From Arenibacter sp041392165 (GTDB taxonomy: Bacteria > Bacteroidota > Bacteroidia > Flavobacteriales > Flavobacteriaceae): DNA of 64,000 nt. Numbering within the stretch: position 1 is the first letter of the stretch; each line of letters begins with the position of its first letter. Below are positions 10,363 through 18,412 of this stretch, piece after piece. Location: positions 248,001 through 312,000 of the forward strand of contig JAWKMN010000003.1 in assembly GCA_041392165.1 (NCBI GenBank), read 5' to 3'. A program made the translations under genes and the position numbers. The notes under the pieces are model-generated. The model was not told the origin of the DNA, did no database searches, and saw only the letters and a list, made by a program, of their open reading frames with translations.

Positions 10363-10470
10363 CAAGCCATTGAGAAGTTAGAAAACGGAAAAGTTAATCT
10401 GACCATCTATTCATTATATGTAATAGCCAATGCCCTTAAAGTTGATATGTTTCAATTCTTGAAGTGTTGA
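10363..10470 (+). pseudogene. Remnant of an XRE/Cro-CI helix-turn-helix regulator
   Basis: A 35-codon stretch ending in TGA reads QAIEKLENGKVNLTIYSLYV and continues IANALKVDMFQFLKC. This is the recognition helix and C-terminal half of an HTH_3 (Cro/CI) domain, which normally reads with xQxxIsxxExGxxxPsxxtLxxiAxaLxv. A TAA stop sits immediately before it in frame and no N-terminal half or start is found upstream, so only the tail of the gene survives. What I see is the motif; that it is a decayed regulator is inference. No partner gene is recognisable nearby. Confidence 0.6.
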
Positions 10471-10672
10471 CCAGATATTTTTGGCCTACCTTTTTAGGGT
10501 GTTAGGCCCTATTTAATCTGAATGAATCCCCGAAGCCCGTCCGTAGGCCGTTCAGGATGAGGTTAAATACAAAATTTATCGGTTTTGCACTATAACCAAT
10601 GTGAAAGATACCCTTATGTGAGCACTTCATCCAGGCTTCGGATTCTAAACGCTCACTCCACAATACTATGCA

Positions 10673-12097
10673 TCAACAATCGCTGAGATATACGCCAACG
10701 GCGAGCCCTCCTTCGGACGTTTCCTTGTATTTGGTGCTCATATCCTTGGCGGTTTCCCACATGGTGTTGACTACTTTGTCCAAAGGTACTTTTGCATTGA
10801 CAGGATCCGAGTCCAATGCCAATTCCGCTGCATTGATGGCTTTAATGGCTCCCATGCAGTTGCGTTCTATACACGGAATCTGTACCAATCCGCCAATAGG
10901 ATCGCAGGTAAGGCCCAAATGGTGTTCCATGGCAATTTCCGCCGCAATTAATACCTGTTCCGGGCTACCGCCCATAAGCTCTGTTAGAGCGGCGGCGGCC
11001 ATGGCGGAAGATACACCAATTTCAGCCTGACACCCACCCATGGCCGCAGAAATGGTAGCGCCCTTTTTAAATATGCTGCCAATTTCCCCCGCAACAAGAA
11101 GGAATTGCTTTACATGTTCAAAAGTGGCCTGGTGGTTCTCTATGACCATATAGTACATGAGTACGGCCGGTATTACCCCGGCACTTCCATTGGTGGGGGC
11201 GGTGACCACCCTACCTAGGGAAGCGTTTACCTCATTGACGCTTAGGGCAAAACAACTTACCCATTTAAGGATGGAACGGAATTTAACTTCAGTCTTTCTT
11301 ATGGTAAGCAGCCATTCAAAAGGGGTGGAATAGGGGAGGTTGCCTTTTAATTTTTGATAGGAGTCGTAAGCCCTTCTCCGCACATTGAGTCCGCCAGGGA
11401 GGCTCCCTTCGGTATGGCATCCTATGTACATGCATTCCAACATAGTATCCCAGATATGTTGCAGGCCCTGGTCTATTTCAGCATCGGAACGCAGGGAACG
11501 CTCGTTTTCCAAAACCAATTCGGAAACGGATTTGTTTTCTTTTTTGCAGATGGCCAAGAGGTCCGCCCCTTTTTCTACGGGAAAGGGGAAGGCTTTGAAT
11601 ACCTGCCGTTTTTTTTTGGGTATTTTGAGTTCCTCTTTAACTACAAATCCACCGCCAATGGAATAATAGGTTTCGCTTATGGATTTGCCGTTGGCAAGGC
11701 TGGCGGTAAAAGTAAGTCCGTTGGCATGAAAAGGCAAAAATTCCCTTTTGAATAAGATATCCAATTTAGGATCGAACGGGATTTCCTTGGTATGGTTCAA
11801 CAGTAGCTTTTTGCTCTCCTGAATCCCGCTTATGATCCCATTTATATTTTCAATTGGAACAGTGACCGGATCGGCCCCTGTAAGGCCCAGCATAATGGCC
11901 AGATCGGTGGCGTGGCCCTTTCCGGTAAGGGAGAGGGAGCCATATACGTCCACCTTTATATGGTCAATGTCATGGAACAAATTCTTTTCCAACAGTTCGC
12001 CAATAAAACGTTCCGCGGCACGCCATGGGCCCAAGGTGTGCGAGCTGGAGGGGCCTACGCCAATTTTGAGCATATCGAAAACACTAATGTATTCCAT
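10673..12097 (-). CDS. sdaA: L-serine ammonia-lyase (L-serine dehydratase)
   Basis: Converts L-serine to pyruvate and ammonia using a [4Fe-4S] cluster; cytoplasmic. The protein has 474 residues, the usual length of the single-chain enzyme. The N-terminal beta domain begins FDMLKIGVGPSSSHTLGPWR at residue 8. The catalytic domain holds the cluster cysteines C356 (GGCQAE), C398 (TCDPIGG) and C409 (IPCIER), and the protein ends in Cys474, matching the C-terminal 'tail-in-mouth' cysteine described for this enzyme family. It is a single-gene unit on the minus strand between the XRE remnant and the TonB-dependent receptor gene. Confidence 0.95.
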   Translation of the reverse strand: MEYISVFDMLKIGVGPSSSHTLGPWRAAERFIGELLEKNLFHDIDHIKVDVYGSLSLTGKGHATDLAIMLGLTGADPVTVPIENINGIISGIQESKKLLLNHTKEIPFDPKLDILFKREFLPFHANGLTFTASLANGKSISETYYSIGGGFVVKEELKIPKKKRQVFKAFPFPVEKGADLLAICKKENKSVSELVLENERSLRSDAEIDQGLQHIWDTMLECMYIGCHTEGSLPGGLNVRRRAYDSYQKLKGNLPYSTPFEWLLTIRKTEVKFRSILKWVSCFALSVNEVNASLGRVVTAPTNGSAGVIPAVLMYYMVIENHQATFEHVKQFLLVAGEIGSIFKKGATISAAMGGCQAEIGVSSAMAAAALTELMGGSPEQVLIAAEIAMEHHLGLTCDPIGGLVQIPCIERNCMGAIKAINAAELALDSDPVNAKVPLDKVVNTMWETAKDMSTKYKETSEGGLAVGVYLSDC

Positions 12098-12322
12098 TCT
12101 ATTCTATATTGTTTTGTCGGGTTAAATATATGGTATACAATTGGAATAAACGAGGTAGATTTAATGTCTTGGCAGGGAATTGTTAACCGCTTTTGAGAAT
12201 GTGGTGTACGGTCTATTTGGGCCAAGTTCCATGTCAAGACCGGTTTTCCATAATGGTAAGGAGTAGGCCAATGTTAATATATTGATGTTGGATAACACAA
12301 CGACAAATTATCTGCCATTTAT

Positions 12323-14704
12323 TTACCTTCTGCGCTGTCCAGAATACTGCATGGCCTCTCCCTTACCGAAGCCATAGCTAAAGCCAAGGGCAATAAATGT
12401 ACCGCGCTGACGGCGATTGTAAACTTCATAATTGGCCTGGGCAATTTGGCTCTCGTCTACCCTGGAGGCGAACAGGTCCCTCACACTTAAATTGAGGACG
12501 GCCTTACCTTTCATTATATTTTTTCGCAGTCCCAAATCCATAAAGAGCATATCGCTAACGTTGCTTTGTACCGTTTGGTAACTGGATTGATAGTTGCCGG
12601 TCATTTCCAGATCGAAATCCGATGGAAGTTTAATTTTTGCCATTAATTTGGAAGTCCATTGGTCATTGCTAAAGTCGAAAACGGTAGTCTCGAAGATACC
12701 ATCCCTTACAAATTGATTATAATTAAAATCCCCGTTCAGGGTAAGCCATTTGGCAGGGCTATATTTTGCATTGAATTCTATTCCTGTAGCCTTATTAGTG
12801 CCAATATTCTCAGGCCTAGTGGTGCTTACATTGTTTTCGAAGGTGGTAATGCGCTCTATCACGTCTGTGGTGTAGCGGTAATATACGCCAAAATTTATGC
12901 TTGCCGGACCTAAAATGTATATACTGGTAACCTCATAGGAATCGGTAAATTCGGGCTGTAATTCAGGATTCCCCTGGCGTATGCTATAATTGTTTCGGAT
13001 ATTGAAAAAAGGGTTTAAATCCCACATTCTGGGGCGGTATATTCGTTTGGAGTAACCTGCCTGTACGGAAACCTTGTTACTGAATTTATAGGAACTATGG
13101 AGACTGGGAAAGAAGTTGCCATAGTTTTGATCGTTGGCCGAGGCCGTAGTGACAAGTAAGGTATTCTGATCGGTCTGTTCCAGGCGCAGGCCTCCTTTTA
13201 CGCCCCATTTTTTCCCTTCATAAGAACCGGTACCATATAGGCCCAGTACCTTTTGGTCGAATTGAAAAACATTGGTCAGGCCAGGGTCGTTGACAAAACC
13301 CCCATTTATAAAATTATTTACCTCAAAATCATTGCTTACATCGTTCATAACATATTGGGCCCCAGTTTCCAAGGTCCACTCCTCCGAAATAGGATTGGTA
13401 TAATCCAGCTTAAAAGTATAAATGGCTTCCTTGAAATCGGTTCTGGTTTGCTGTCTGGAATCATTATCCTCTCCTGAAATAGTGCTGTTGAGGAATTCGG
13501 AGGATTGGTCCTTACCAAAGAAATTTCCCAATCCGCTAAAAAGTAGGGTATGGTCCTCATGGTTTTTAAATTCCTTCTTGTACTGTAGTTCATACTGAAA
13601 TTTTGGGTTTTTCGCATCCGTAACCTCGGTGCGTTCCCATTCCGAGCTCACGGCTTGGTTGGAATCCAGGGACACAAAACTGGTGTTGGAGGGTTGGTCC
13701 TCTATTTCCATGGCAAAGTTTCCGGAAAGGGTCAATACATTATTATCATTAATATGATAGTCTGTTCCCAACACAAAATTATAATAAGCCTCATTCCTGT
13801 ACTCGGTACCGTTGCTTAGAACAGTAGTGTTGTTTTCCAGATCTACGTTTCGCGTTTCAATGTCGTTGGGCAAATCCCTAAGGCCCGCTCCCAATTGGGT
13901 GAACAAGTTGAAATTTTCGGTTCTTCTATTTAGGCTAACCCCAATACTATGACTATCCGGGGCTCCGGTATTCACTGAGATGGAACCGTTAAGGCCTTTG
14001 CGATCCTCTTTTTTTAATACAATATTGATAATACCGGAAGTACCCTCGGCATCATATTTGGCCGAAGGATTGGTCATTACCTCAATCTTTTCTATCATAT
14101 CCGCGGTAATGGTCCCTAGGGCATTTCCTTCCTCACTGGCAATGATGGACGGCTTGCCATTGATGAGGATCTGTACTCCCTGACTGCCCCTTAGGCTAAC
14201 ACGGCCCTCTATGTTAACGTTAACGGAAGGGACGTTGTTTAAAACTTCCAAGGCACTGGCCCCAGTAGTACTAAGATCCTTGCCTACGTTGAATACACGT
14301 TTGTCCAATTTAAATTCGGTACGTGAAACTTCACCTTGTACCACTACTTCCTGTAGTTGTTCTGCATCCTCAGAAAGGGCTACTTTTCCTAAATCTATAA
14401 TTTTACCCTGTGTTGGAGGTGGTCCAAATGTTTTGGTCCGGAAACCAAGAAAACTTACTTCTATATAGAATTCGGTAGCAGCGGTCTCCAAGCTAAAACT
14501 GCCATCATCCGTAGTGGTAGTACCATCTATGGGCCTCTTGGTTTCGTTATCCCCTACCATTACCGTGGCATATGCTATGGGTTGTCCGCTGGATTCCTCT
14601 ACCACAGTCCCCTTTATGGTTACCGTACCCTGTTGTGCCATGGCCTTGGCGCAAAAGAGTATTAAAGAACTGGCGATGAACGTATGTACCCATATTTTTT
14701 TCAT
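12323..14704 (-). CDS. TonB-dependent receptor, outer-membrane beta-barrel family
   Basis: 793 residues with a signal peptide to about 24 (cleavage near AMAQQ), a carboxypeptidase-regulatory-like domain about 28-115 (IKGTVVEESSGQPIAYATVM), a plug about 120-230 with GVQILINGKPS and IEKIEVMTNPSAKYDAEGTSGIINIVLKK, and a long barrel. This architecture belongs to the OMP_b-brl_3 group of TonB-dependent receptors, not SusC; there is no SusD partner. Cargo is unknown. Directly upstream are a candidate -7 box and a pair of LytTR-type binding boxes, and the LytS/LytTR genes are divergent from it, so the neighbouring two-component system probably controls this receptor. Confidence 0.9.
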   Translation of the reverse strand: MKKIWVHTFIASSLILFCAKAMAQQGTVTIKGTVVEESSGQPIAYATVMVGDNETKRPIDGTTTTDDGSFSLETAATEFYIEVSFLGFRTKTFGPPPTQGKIIDLGKVALSEDAEQLQEVVVQGEVSRTEFKLDKRVFNVGKDLSTTGASALEVLNNVPSVNVNIEGRVSLRGSQGVQILINGKPSIIASEEGNALGTITADMIEKIEVMTNPSAKYDAEGTSGIINIVLKKEDRKGLNGSISVNTGAPDSHSIGVSLNRRTENFNLFTQLGAGLRDLPNDIETRNVDLENNTTVLSNGTEYRNEAYYNFVLGTDYHINDNNVLTLSGNFAMEIEDQPSNTSFVSLDSNQAVSSEWERTEVTDAKNPKFQYELQYKKEFKNHEDHTLLFSGLGNFFGKDQSSEFLNSTISGEDNDSRQQTRTDFKEAIYTFKLDYTNPISEEWTLETGAQYVMNDVSNDFEVNNFINGGFVNDPGLTNVFQFDQKVLGLYGTGSYEGKKWGVKGGLRLEQTDQNTLLVTTASANDQNYGNFFPSLHSSYKFSNKVSVQAGYSKRIYRPRMWDLNPFFNIRNNYSIRQGNPELQPEFTDSYEVTSIYILGPASINFGVYYRYTTDVIERITTFENNVSTTRPENIGTNKATGIEFNAKYSPAKWLTLNGDFNYNQFVRDGIFETTVFDFSNDQWTSKLMAKIKLPSDFDLEMTGNYQSSYQTVQSNVSDMLFMDLGLRKNIMKGKAVLNLSVRDLFASRVDESQIAQANYEVYNRRQRGTFIALGFSYGFGKGEAMQYSGQRRR

Positions 14705-14743
14705 AATTTCCTTAAATGGTTAAAAATGGCATTGTAAGAAATG

Positions 14744-14751
14744 CAAATATG
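14744..14751 (-). promoter_or_regulatory. Candidate -7 box of the TonB-dependent receptor
   Basis: On the minus strand this reads CATATTTG, seven of eight matches to TAnnTTTG, the Bacteroidota -7 consensus. It lies 40 bp before the receptor start codon and 35 bp downstream of the proximal LytTR-type box, a geometry suited to activation. Confidence 0.4.
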
Positions 14752-14785
14752 AATCTTTTTATTGAGATGGATGGGGTATTTTCTG

Positions 14786-14815
14786 TGAACGACAAAAGTA
14801 TTCCATTGAACGACA
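14786..14815 (-). promoter_or_regulatory. LytTR-type direct-repeat operator
   Basis: Two identical 9-bp boxes TGAACGACA (14786-14794 and 14807-14815; TGTCGTTCA on the minus strand) are separated by exactly 12 bp, a 21-bp period or two helical turns. Known LytTR-domain regulators bind pairs of 9-bp direct repeats with about 12-13 bp between. The site is 82 bp upstream of the receptor start, and a LytTR response regulator is encoded at 16084-16791. Binding is inferred. Confidence 0.6.
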
Positions 14816-14882
14816 GCCAGTAGTTTTTGCTTCGGCCTACGCCGTTTAGGGGTTTAATTTTGCCGTTGGCGTAGCACTATTT

Positions 14883-14911
14883 TTTGAAACGGGGGCAATA
14901 GTTTAGATTTG
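14883..14911 (+). promoter_or_regulatory. Candidate promoter of the LytS/LytTR pair
   Basis: TTTG at 14883-14886 and TAGATTTG at 14904-14911, separated by 17 bp, match the Bacteroidota -33 / -7 pattern (TTTG, TAnnTTTG). It is upstream of the histidine kinase (ATG at 15072) with a leader of about 150 bp. Confidence 0.45.
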
Positions 14912-15071
14912 GAATATGAAATGAGTATAAACAAATTTAATTTTTTGCATACCCACCGAAATCGAAGATTCACGAACACCTAAAAGTAAAAGTCAAGGAT
15001 TTGTGAGCAAATCATTAAATTTTTTGTACGAAAGTACAGCGGTTGATTTATGCATAAAATTTTTTAAATAG

Positions 15072-16087
15072 ATGAAAAAAGCCATGATTTCTACGAAGGA
15101 ATTGTTCTTTCAAGTCGTGCTCCATATTTTGGTGCTGCTTTTCTATTCATTTGACAAGTACAACCCGGGAATTACTTTTGCCCAATTGGTCTTGTTTTTG
15201 GTCTATACTATTTTTGCCGCCTTTATTACTTATTTTCTAATGCCAAGATTTTTATATCGAAAGAAATATTGGCAGTTTTTAGGAATGGTCTTGTTGGTCC
15301 TGTTTGGGGTTATTTGGGTAGAGGAACTTTTGGAAATTGTTTTTTATCCGGGTACTAAAAGAGCAAGAATTGTTCCTGGAATCTATTATGCCATTTTCGA
15401 TGTTTTGCCAGTAATTGGAATTTTGTCCGGATTTAAGTTTGCATGGGATGCGATAAGTTCTCAAGGTGAAATGGAAAAATTGAAAATGTCGGCCCAAGAA
15501 AATGAACTACAATTTCTAAAGTCACAGATCAACCCACATTTTTTGTTTAACAATTTGAATAACCTATATTCGTACGCCATAGATAATTCCCCCAAGACAC
15601 CTACCATTATTTTGGAACTTTCCTCGGTGCTGAGGTATATGCTATATGATTGTAAGGAGAAGTACGTACCATTGTCCAAGGAAATGGAACACTTAAAAAA
15701 CTATACGCAATTAAGTGAATTACAAATAGAGAATAGGGGGACTGTAGATTTTAAAACGGATATATCAGGGTCCGAATACCGAATCGCCCCATTAATATTG
15801 ACCGTCTTTGTGGAAAATGCCTTTAAGCACAGTACCGCAAGTCAATCCGAGGATATTTTTATTAGTGTAGATATCAAAGTATCTGAGAACGGCCTATTAT
15901 TGTTTGAATGTACCAATTCTTTTAGACGTGAACCAATACGGATGATCTGGCCCAAGGTATTGGGCTACGGAATGTAAAAAAGCGTTTAAGGTTAATTTAT
16001 CCCGGAGCCCATAGTTTATCCATCGATGAGACCGAGACCACCTATTCGGTTATTTTAAGTATTGATCTAAAAAAAGGGAGCACATGA
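15072..16087 (+). pseudogene. LytS/YehU-type sensor histidine kinase, frameshifted near the C-terminus
   Basis: N-terminal membrane region (about four segments, residues 10-125), then a His_kinase domain with phospho-acceptor H156 in SQINPHFLFNN and an N-box FVENAFKHS near 253. As sequenced, the frame stops at 15977 (301 residues), losing the ATP-binding glycine motif. Reading on one frame over from 15932 restores TNTDDLAQGIGLRNVKKRL, then LIYPG and an end in LKKGST, the expected ATP-lid and C-terminus. One extra A at the GAACC near 15930 would join them. The restored stop (16085-16087) overlaps the regulator ATG as ATGA, the normal coupling, which supports the longer frame being native. Either a real disruption or a consensus error. 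Confidence 0.85.
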
Positions 16088-16791
16088 TTCGTTGCATCAT
16101 TATCGAGGACCAACCGCCGGCGCAGCGAGTACTTCAAAAGTATATAGGGGAGCTGAAGAGTTTGGAGCTGAAGGCTACTTTCGCAGATGCCCTTAGGGCC
16201 ATGGATTATTTGAAAACCCAAGAAGTGGACCTGATTTTTTTGGATATCCATTTGCCCAAGATTTCAGGGATGGATTTTTTAAAGGCGTTGAATAAAAAAC
16301 CTCATGTGATTTTAACAACGGCCTTTTCCGAATACGCCCTGGAAAGTTATGAATATCATGTTACGGATTATCTGTTAAAGCCTTTTTCTTTTGAACGATT
16401 TGTAATGGCCGTTTCCAAAGTTCCCACACCTAGTTTACAAAGGTCTTCCTTGGAAAAGGATTTGGAAAGGAAGGCAGTCCCTGATGTTATCTTTATAAAG
16501 TCTGGCTACGAGCATCTTAAAATTGCCGTTGCCGATATTTTTTATATCCAATCCGAAGCGGACTACACAGAAATTTACACTAGTGGGGAAAAACATCTGA
16601 CCTCCCATTCCCTGAAGTACTGGTTGCAGGCCCTTCCAGTAGACCAATTTGCCCAGGTACATAAATCCTATATTGTCAATATACGTCAAATGGTGAAAGT
16701 GTCGGGCAAGCGTATCTTTTTTGACAGGGAAACCTATGTGCCTATTGGGCGTGCTTTCAAGGAAGGGTTTGTGGAAAAGTATTTGAAGTAA
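16084..16791 (+). CDS. LytTR-family response regulator
   Basis: 235 residues. Receiver domain 1-120 with acidic pocket E8/D9, phospho-acceptor D54 (IFLDIH) and the conserved Lys in YLLKPF near 105. The LytTR DNA-binding domain covers about 135-235 (VIFIKSGYEHLKIAVADIFYIQSEADYTEIYT, FAQVHKSYIVNI). It starts inside the stop codon of the restored kinase frame. Its likely target is the pair of 9-bp boxes at 14786-14815 in front of the TonB-dependent receptor. The regulator is intact even though the kinase appears broken. Confidence 0.93.
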   Translation: MIRCIIIEDQPPAQRVLQKYIGELKSLELKATFADALRAMDYLKTQEVDLIFLDIHLPKISGMDFLKALNKKPHVILTTAFSEYALESYEYHVTDYLLKPFSFERFVMAVSKVPTPSLQRSSLEKDLERKAVPDVIFIKSGYEHLKIAVADIFYIQSEADYTEIYTSGEKHLTSHSLKYWLQALPVDQFAQVHKSYIVNIRQMVKVSGKRIFFDRETYVPIGRAFKEGFVEKYLK

Positions 16792-16815
16792 CGGTCCATA
16801 ATATAATCTGGTACA

Positions 16816-16835
16816 TGGTAAACGATTGTAAACCA
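16816..16835. promoter_or_regulatory. LacI-type operator, lacI upstream site 1
   Basis: Imperfect palindrome TGGTAAACGATTGTAAACCA. Its core GTAAACGATTGTA differs at two positions from the operator at uxaB (GTAATCGATTGCA). It lies in front of the LacI-family gene, 30 bp upstream of site 2, suggesting autoregulation. Confidence 0.5.
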
Positions 16836-16864
16836 ATTTCTTGAAAGATACTTTCGGGCTTAAA

Positions 16865-16880
16865 TTGCAATCGATTACAA
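16865..16880. promoter_or_regulatory. LacI-type operator, lacI upstream site 2
   Basis: TTGCAATCGATTACAA. Positions 16866-16879 are the exact reverse complement of the 14-bp operator at 20002-20015 in front of uxaB. The central CG and near-perfect dyad are typical of LacI-family operators. It lies about 210 bp before the lacI start codon. Confidence 0.65.
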
Positions 16881-17089
16881 CCCAATAGCCAAAATAATAT
16901 ATCTTGCCAAGGTTAATCCTAAATGCGATTTATATAGCAGGCAGTAGTACAATTGAAGTAGGGAATGGATCTACGGCTTAAAGGGAATAGTCCTTTTGTG
17001 CCTTGTTTATTAGGGACTATTTTAGGAATTTCCTTGTTTTTCAACTCATAGCCAACCATTGGGATATTGTTATAAGATGTACTTATATA

Positions 17090-18118
17090 ATGAAAAAGAA
17101 AACCACCATATATGATATTGCTGCCAAACTTGGTCTAACCGCGGCTACAGTGTCCAGAGCCTTGAACAACAATGCCAAAATAAGTTTGAATACCCGCAAG
17201 TTGGTTTTGGAGACGGCTCTGGAAATGAATTATGAACAGAATAAGTTGGCATTGGCCCTAAAAAGTGGAAAAAGCTATAATGTAGGTATCATTGTTCCCA
17301 GAATTGACAGTAATTTCTTTTCATCCGTTATTCGTGGCATTGAAGAAGAATTGTACCCCAAGGGCTACCATGTCATTATTTGTCAGACCCACAGCCAGGA
17401 AAGTTTGGAAATTGAAAAAATAAACTCCCTTTTAAATGTACAGGTGGATGGTATATTAATGTCTATTTCCAATGCCAATCTGGAGGAAGATAAAGGATTT
17501 AATGAACTTTTGAAAAATAAGAGAACGCCATTGGTGTTTTTTGATAGAAAAAAAGACATAAAGGGGGTTAGTGCTGTTACCATAGATGATTTCAAGGGGG
17601 GGTATGATGCCACCAAACACTTAATAGAACAGGGCTGTAGGCGTATAGCCCACTTGTACAATGACCGCAAGTTTGAGATCTTCAACAATAGGTTTTTAGG
17701 GTATAGGCAAGCCTTGCTTGATCATGGTATTGAAATTGATGAAAGCTTGGAAATCGAAACCATGAGCAAGGTGGCGGAGGGCCGAAAATCCGCCAGGGAA
17801 CTGCTTAATATGGACAGACCTCCCGATGCAATTTTTTCTTCCAGTGATTTTGCGGCTTTAGGGGCCTTGCAGGAAATAAAGGATAGTGGACTTAGCATAC
17901 CGGAGGACATATGTATTGTTGGATTCTCCAATGAGCCATTCACCAAATATATGGAATTGACCACCATAACTTCAGTAGATCAATTTCCTATGGAAATGGG
18001 GAAAGTGGCAGCCCAGGTCTTTTTGGATGAGGTAGGCAATACCCAGAAGAACAAAAGAACCAAAAATATTGTACTGACACCGGAATTGATCATCAGGAAA
18101 TCGTCATTAAAAACTTAA
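17090..18118 (+). CDS. LacI-family transcriptional regulator
   Basis: 342 residues from the ATG at 17090; the frame is open further upstream but the HTH requires this start. The helix-turn-helix is KKTTIYDIAAKLGLTAATVS followed by RALNN at residues 3-27, the classic LacI motif with hinge after it. The periplasmic-binding-protein-like effector domain spans about 60-342 (VGIIVPRIDSNFFSSVIRGI, IFSSSDFAALGAL, IVGFSNEPF). Palindromes with central CG occur upstream of this gene and over the presumed start site of the uxaB promoter, so it is likely a repressor of uronate/sugar-acid genes relieved by a pathway intermediate. It converges with uxaB, with a repeat element in between. Confidence 0.92.
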   Translation: MKKKTTIYDIAAKLGLTAATVSRALNNNAKISLNTRKLVLETALEMNYEQNKLALALKSGKSYNVGIIVPRIDSNFFSSVIRGIEEELYPKGYHVIICQTHSQESLEIEKINSLLNVQVDGILMSISNANLEEDKGFNELLKNKRTPLVFFDRKKDIKGVSAVTIDDFKGGYDATKHLIEQGCRRIAHLYNDRKFEIFNNRFLGYRQALLDHGIEIDESLEIETMSKVAEGRKSARELLNMDRPPDAIFSSSDFAALGALQEIKDSGLSIPEDICIVGFSNEPFTKYMELTTITSVDQFPMEMGKVAAQVFLDEVGNTQKNKRTKNIVLTPELIIRKSSLKT

Positions 18119-18193
18119 TTATTACAAGTATATCCCTCTTTACCGGGGAATTCCATTCCGTTCCAAAACTTATGTATTTTATGGCCTATTAGT

Positions 18194-18410
18194 TTAATCT
18201 TTATAATTCCCCGACGGCTCTGCCTGGGGGTTTCCGATTATACCTCCCCTTGGGGGAGGTCGGAATTGCTTTTTCGCAATTCCGGGTGGGGCAAAATACA
18301 AAATTTCGGATTTTGGCCCTAAGGCCAAAATGATACCGATAACTATCGGTACGGCGAAATACCTCTACGGCTCTGCCTCGAGGATAGTCGGTTTCAAGAA
18401 ATTTTTTATT
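18194..18410 (+). repeat. Intergenic repeat family 2, copy 1
   Basis: About 217 bp, sharing most of its length with 50069-50269 and 58929-59141. It holds several hairpins: CCTCCCC/GGGGAGG, CGGAATTGC/GCAATTCCG and TTTTGGCC/GGCCAAAA, two copies of ACGGCTCTGCCT, and an 18-bp palindrome (18334-18351) absent from copy 2. It fills the space between the convergent lacI and uxaB genes and ends 3 bp before the uxaB stop codon. No protein is encoded. Confidence 0.9.
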
Positions 18411-18412
18411 GT

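Noticed and set aside
10165..10365. 66-codon minus-strand frame downstream of the first SusD gene
   Set aside because: It overlaps the susCD terminator and abuts the XRE remnant; no signal, motif or partner supports it. A decayed gene cannot be excluded.
14837..14874. Hairpin CTACGCC/GGCGTAG between the receptor and kinase genes as a terminator
   Set aside because: It lies between divergent genes, where no terminator is needed, and lacks a T-run; it may be a degenerate repeat but no second copy was found.
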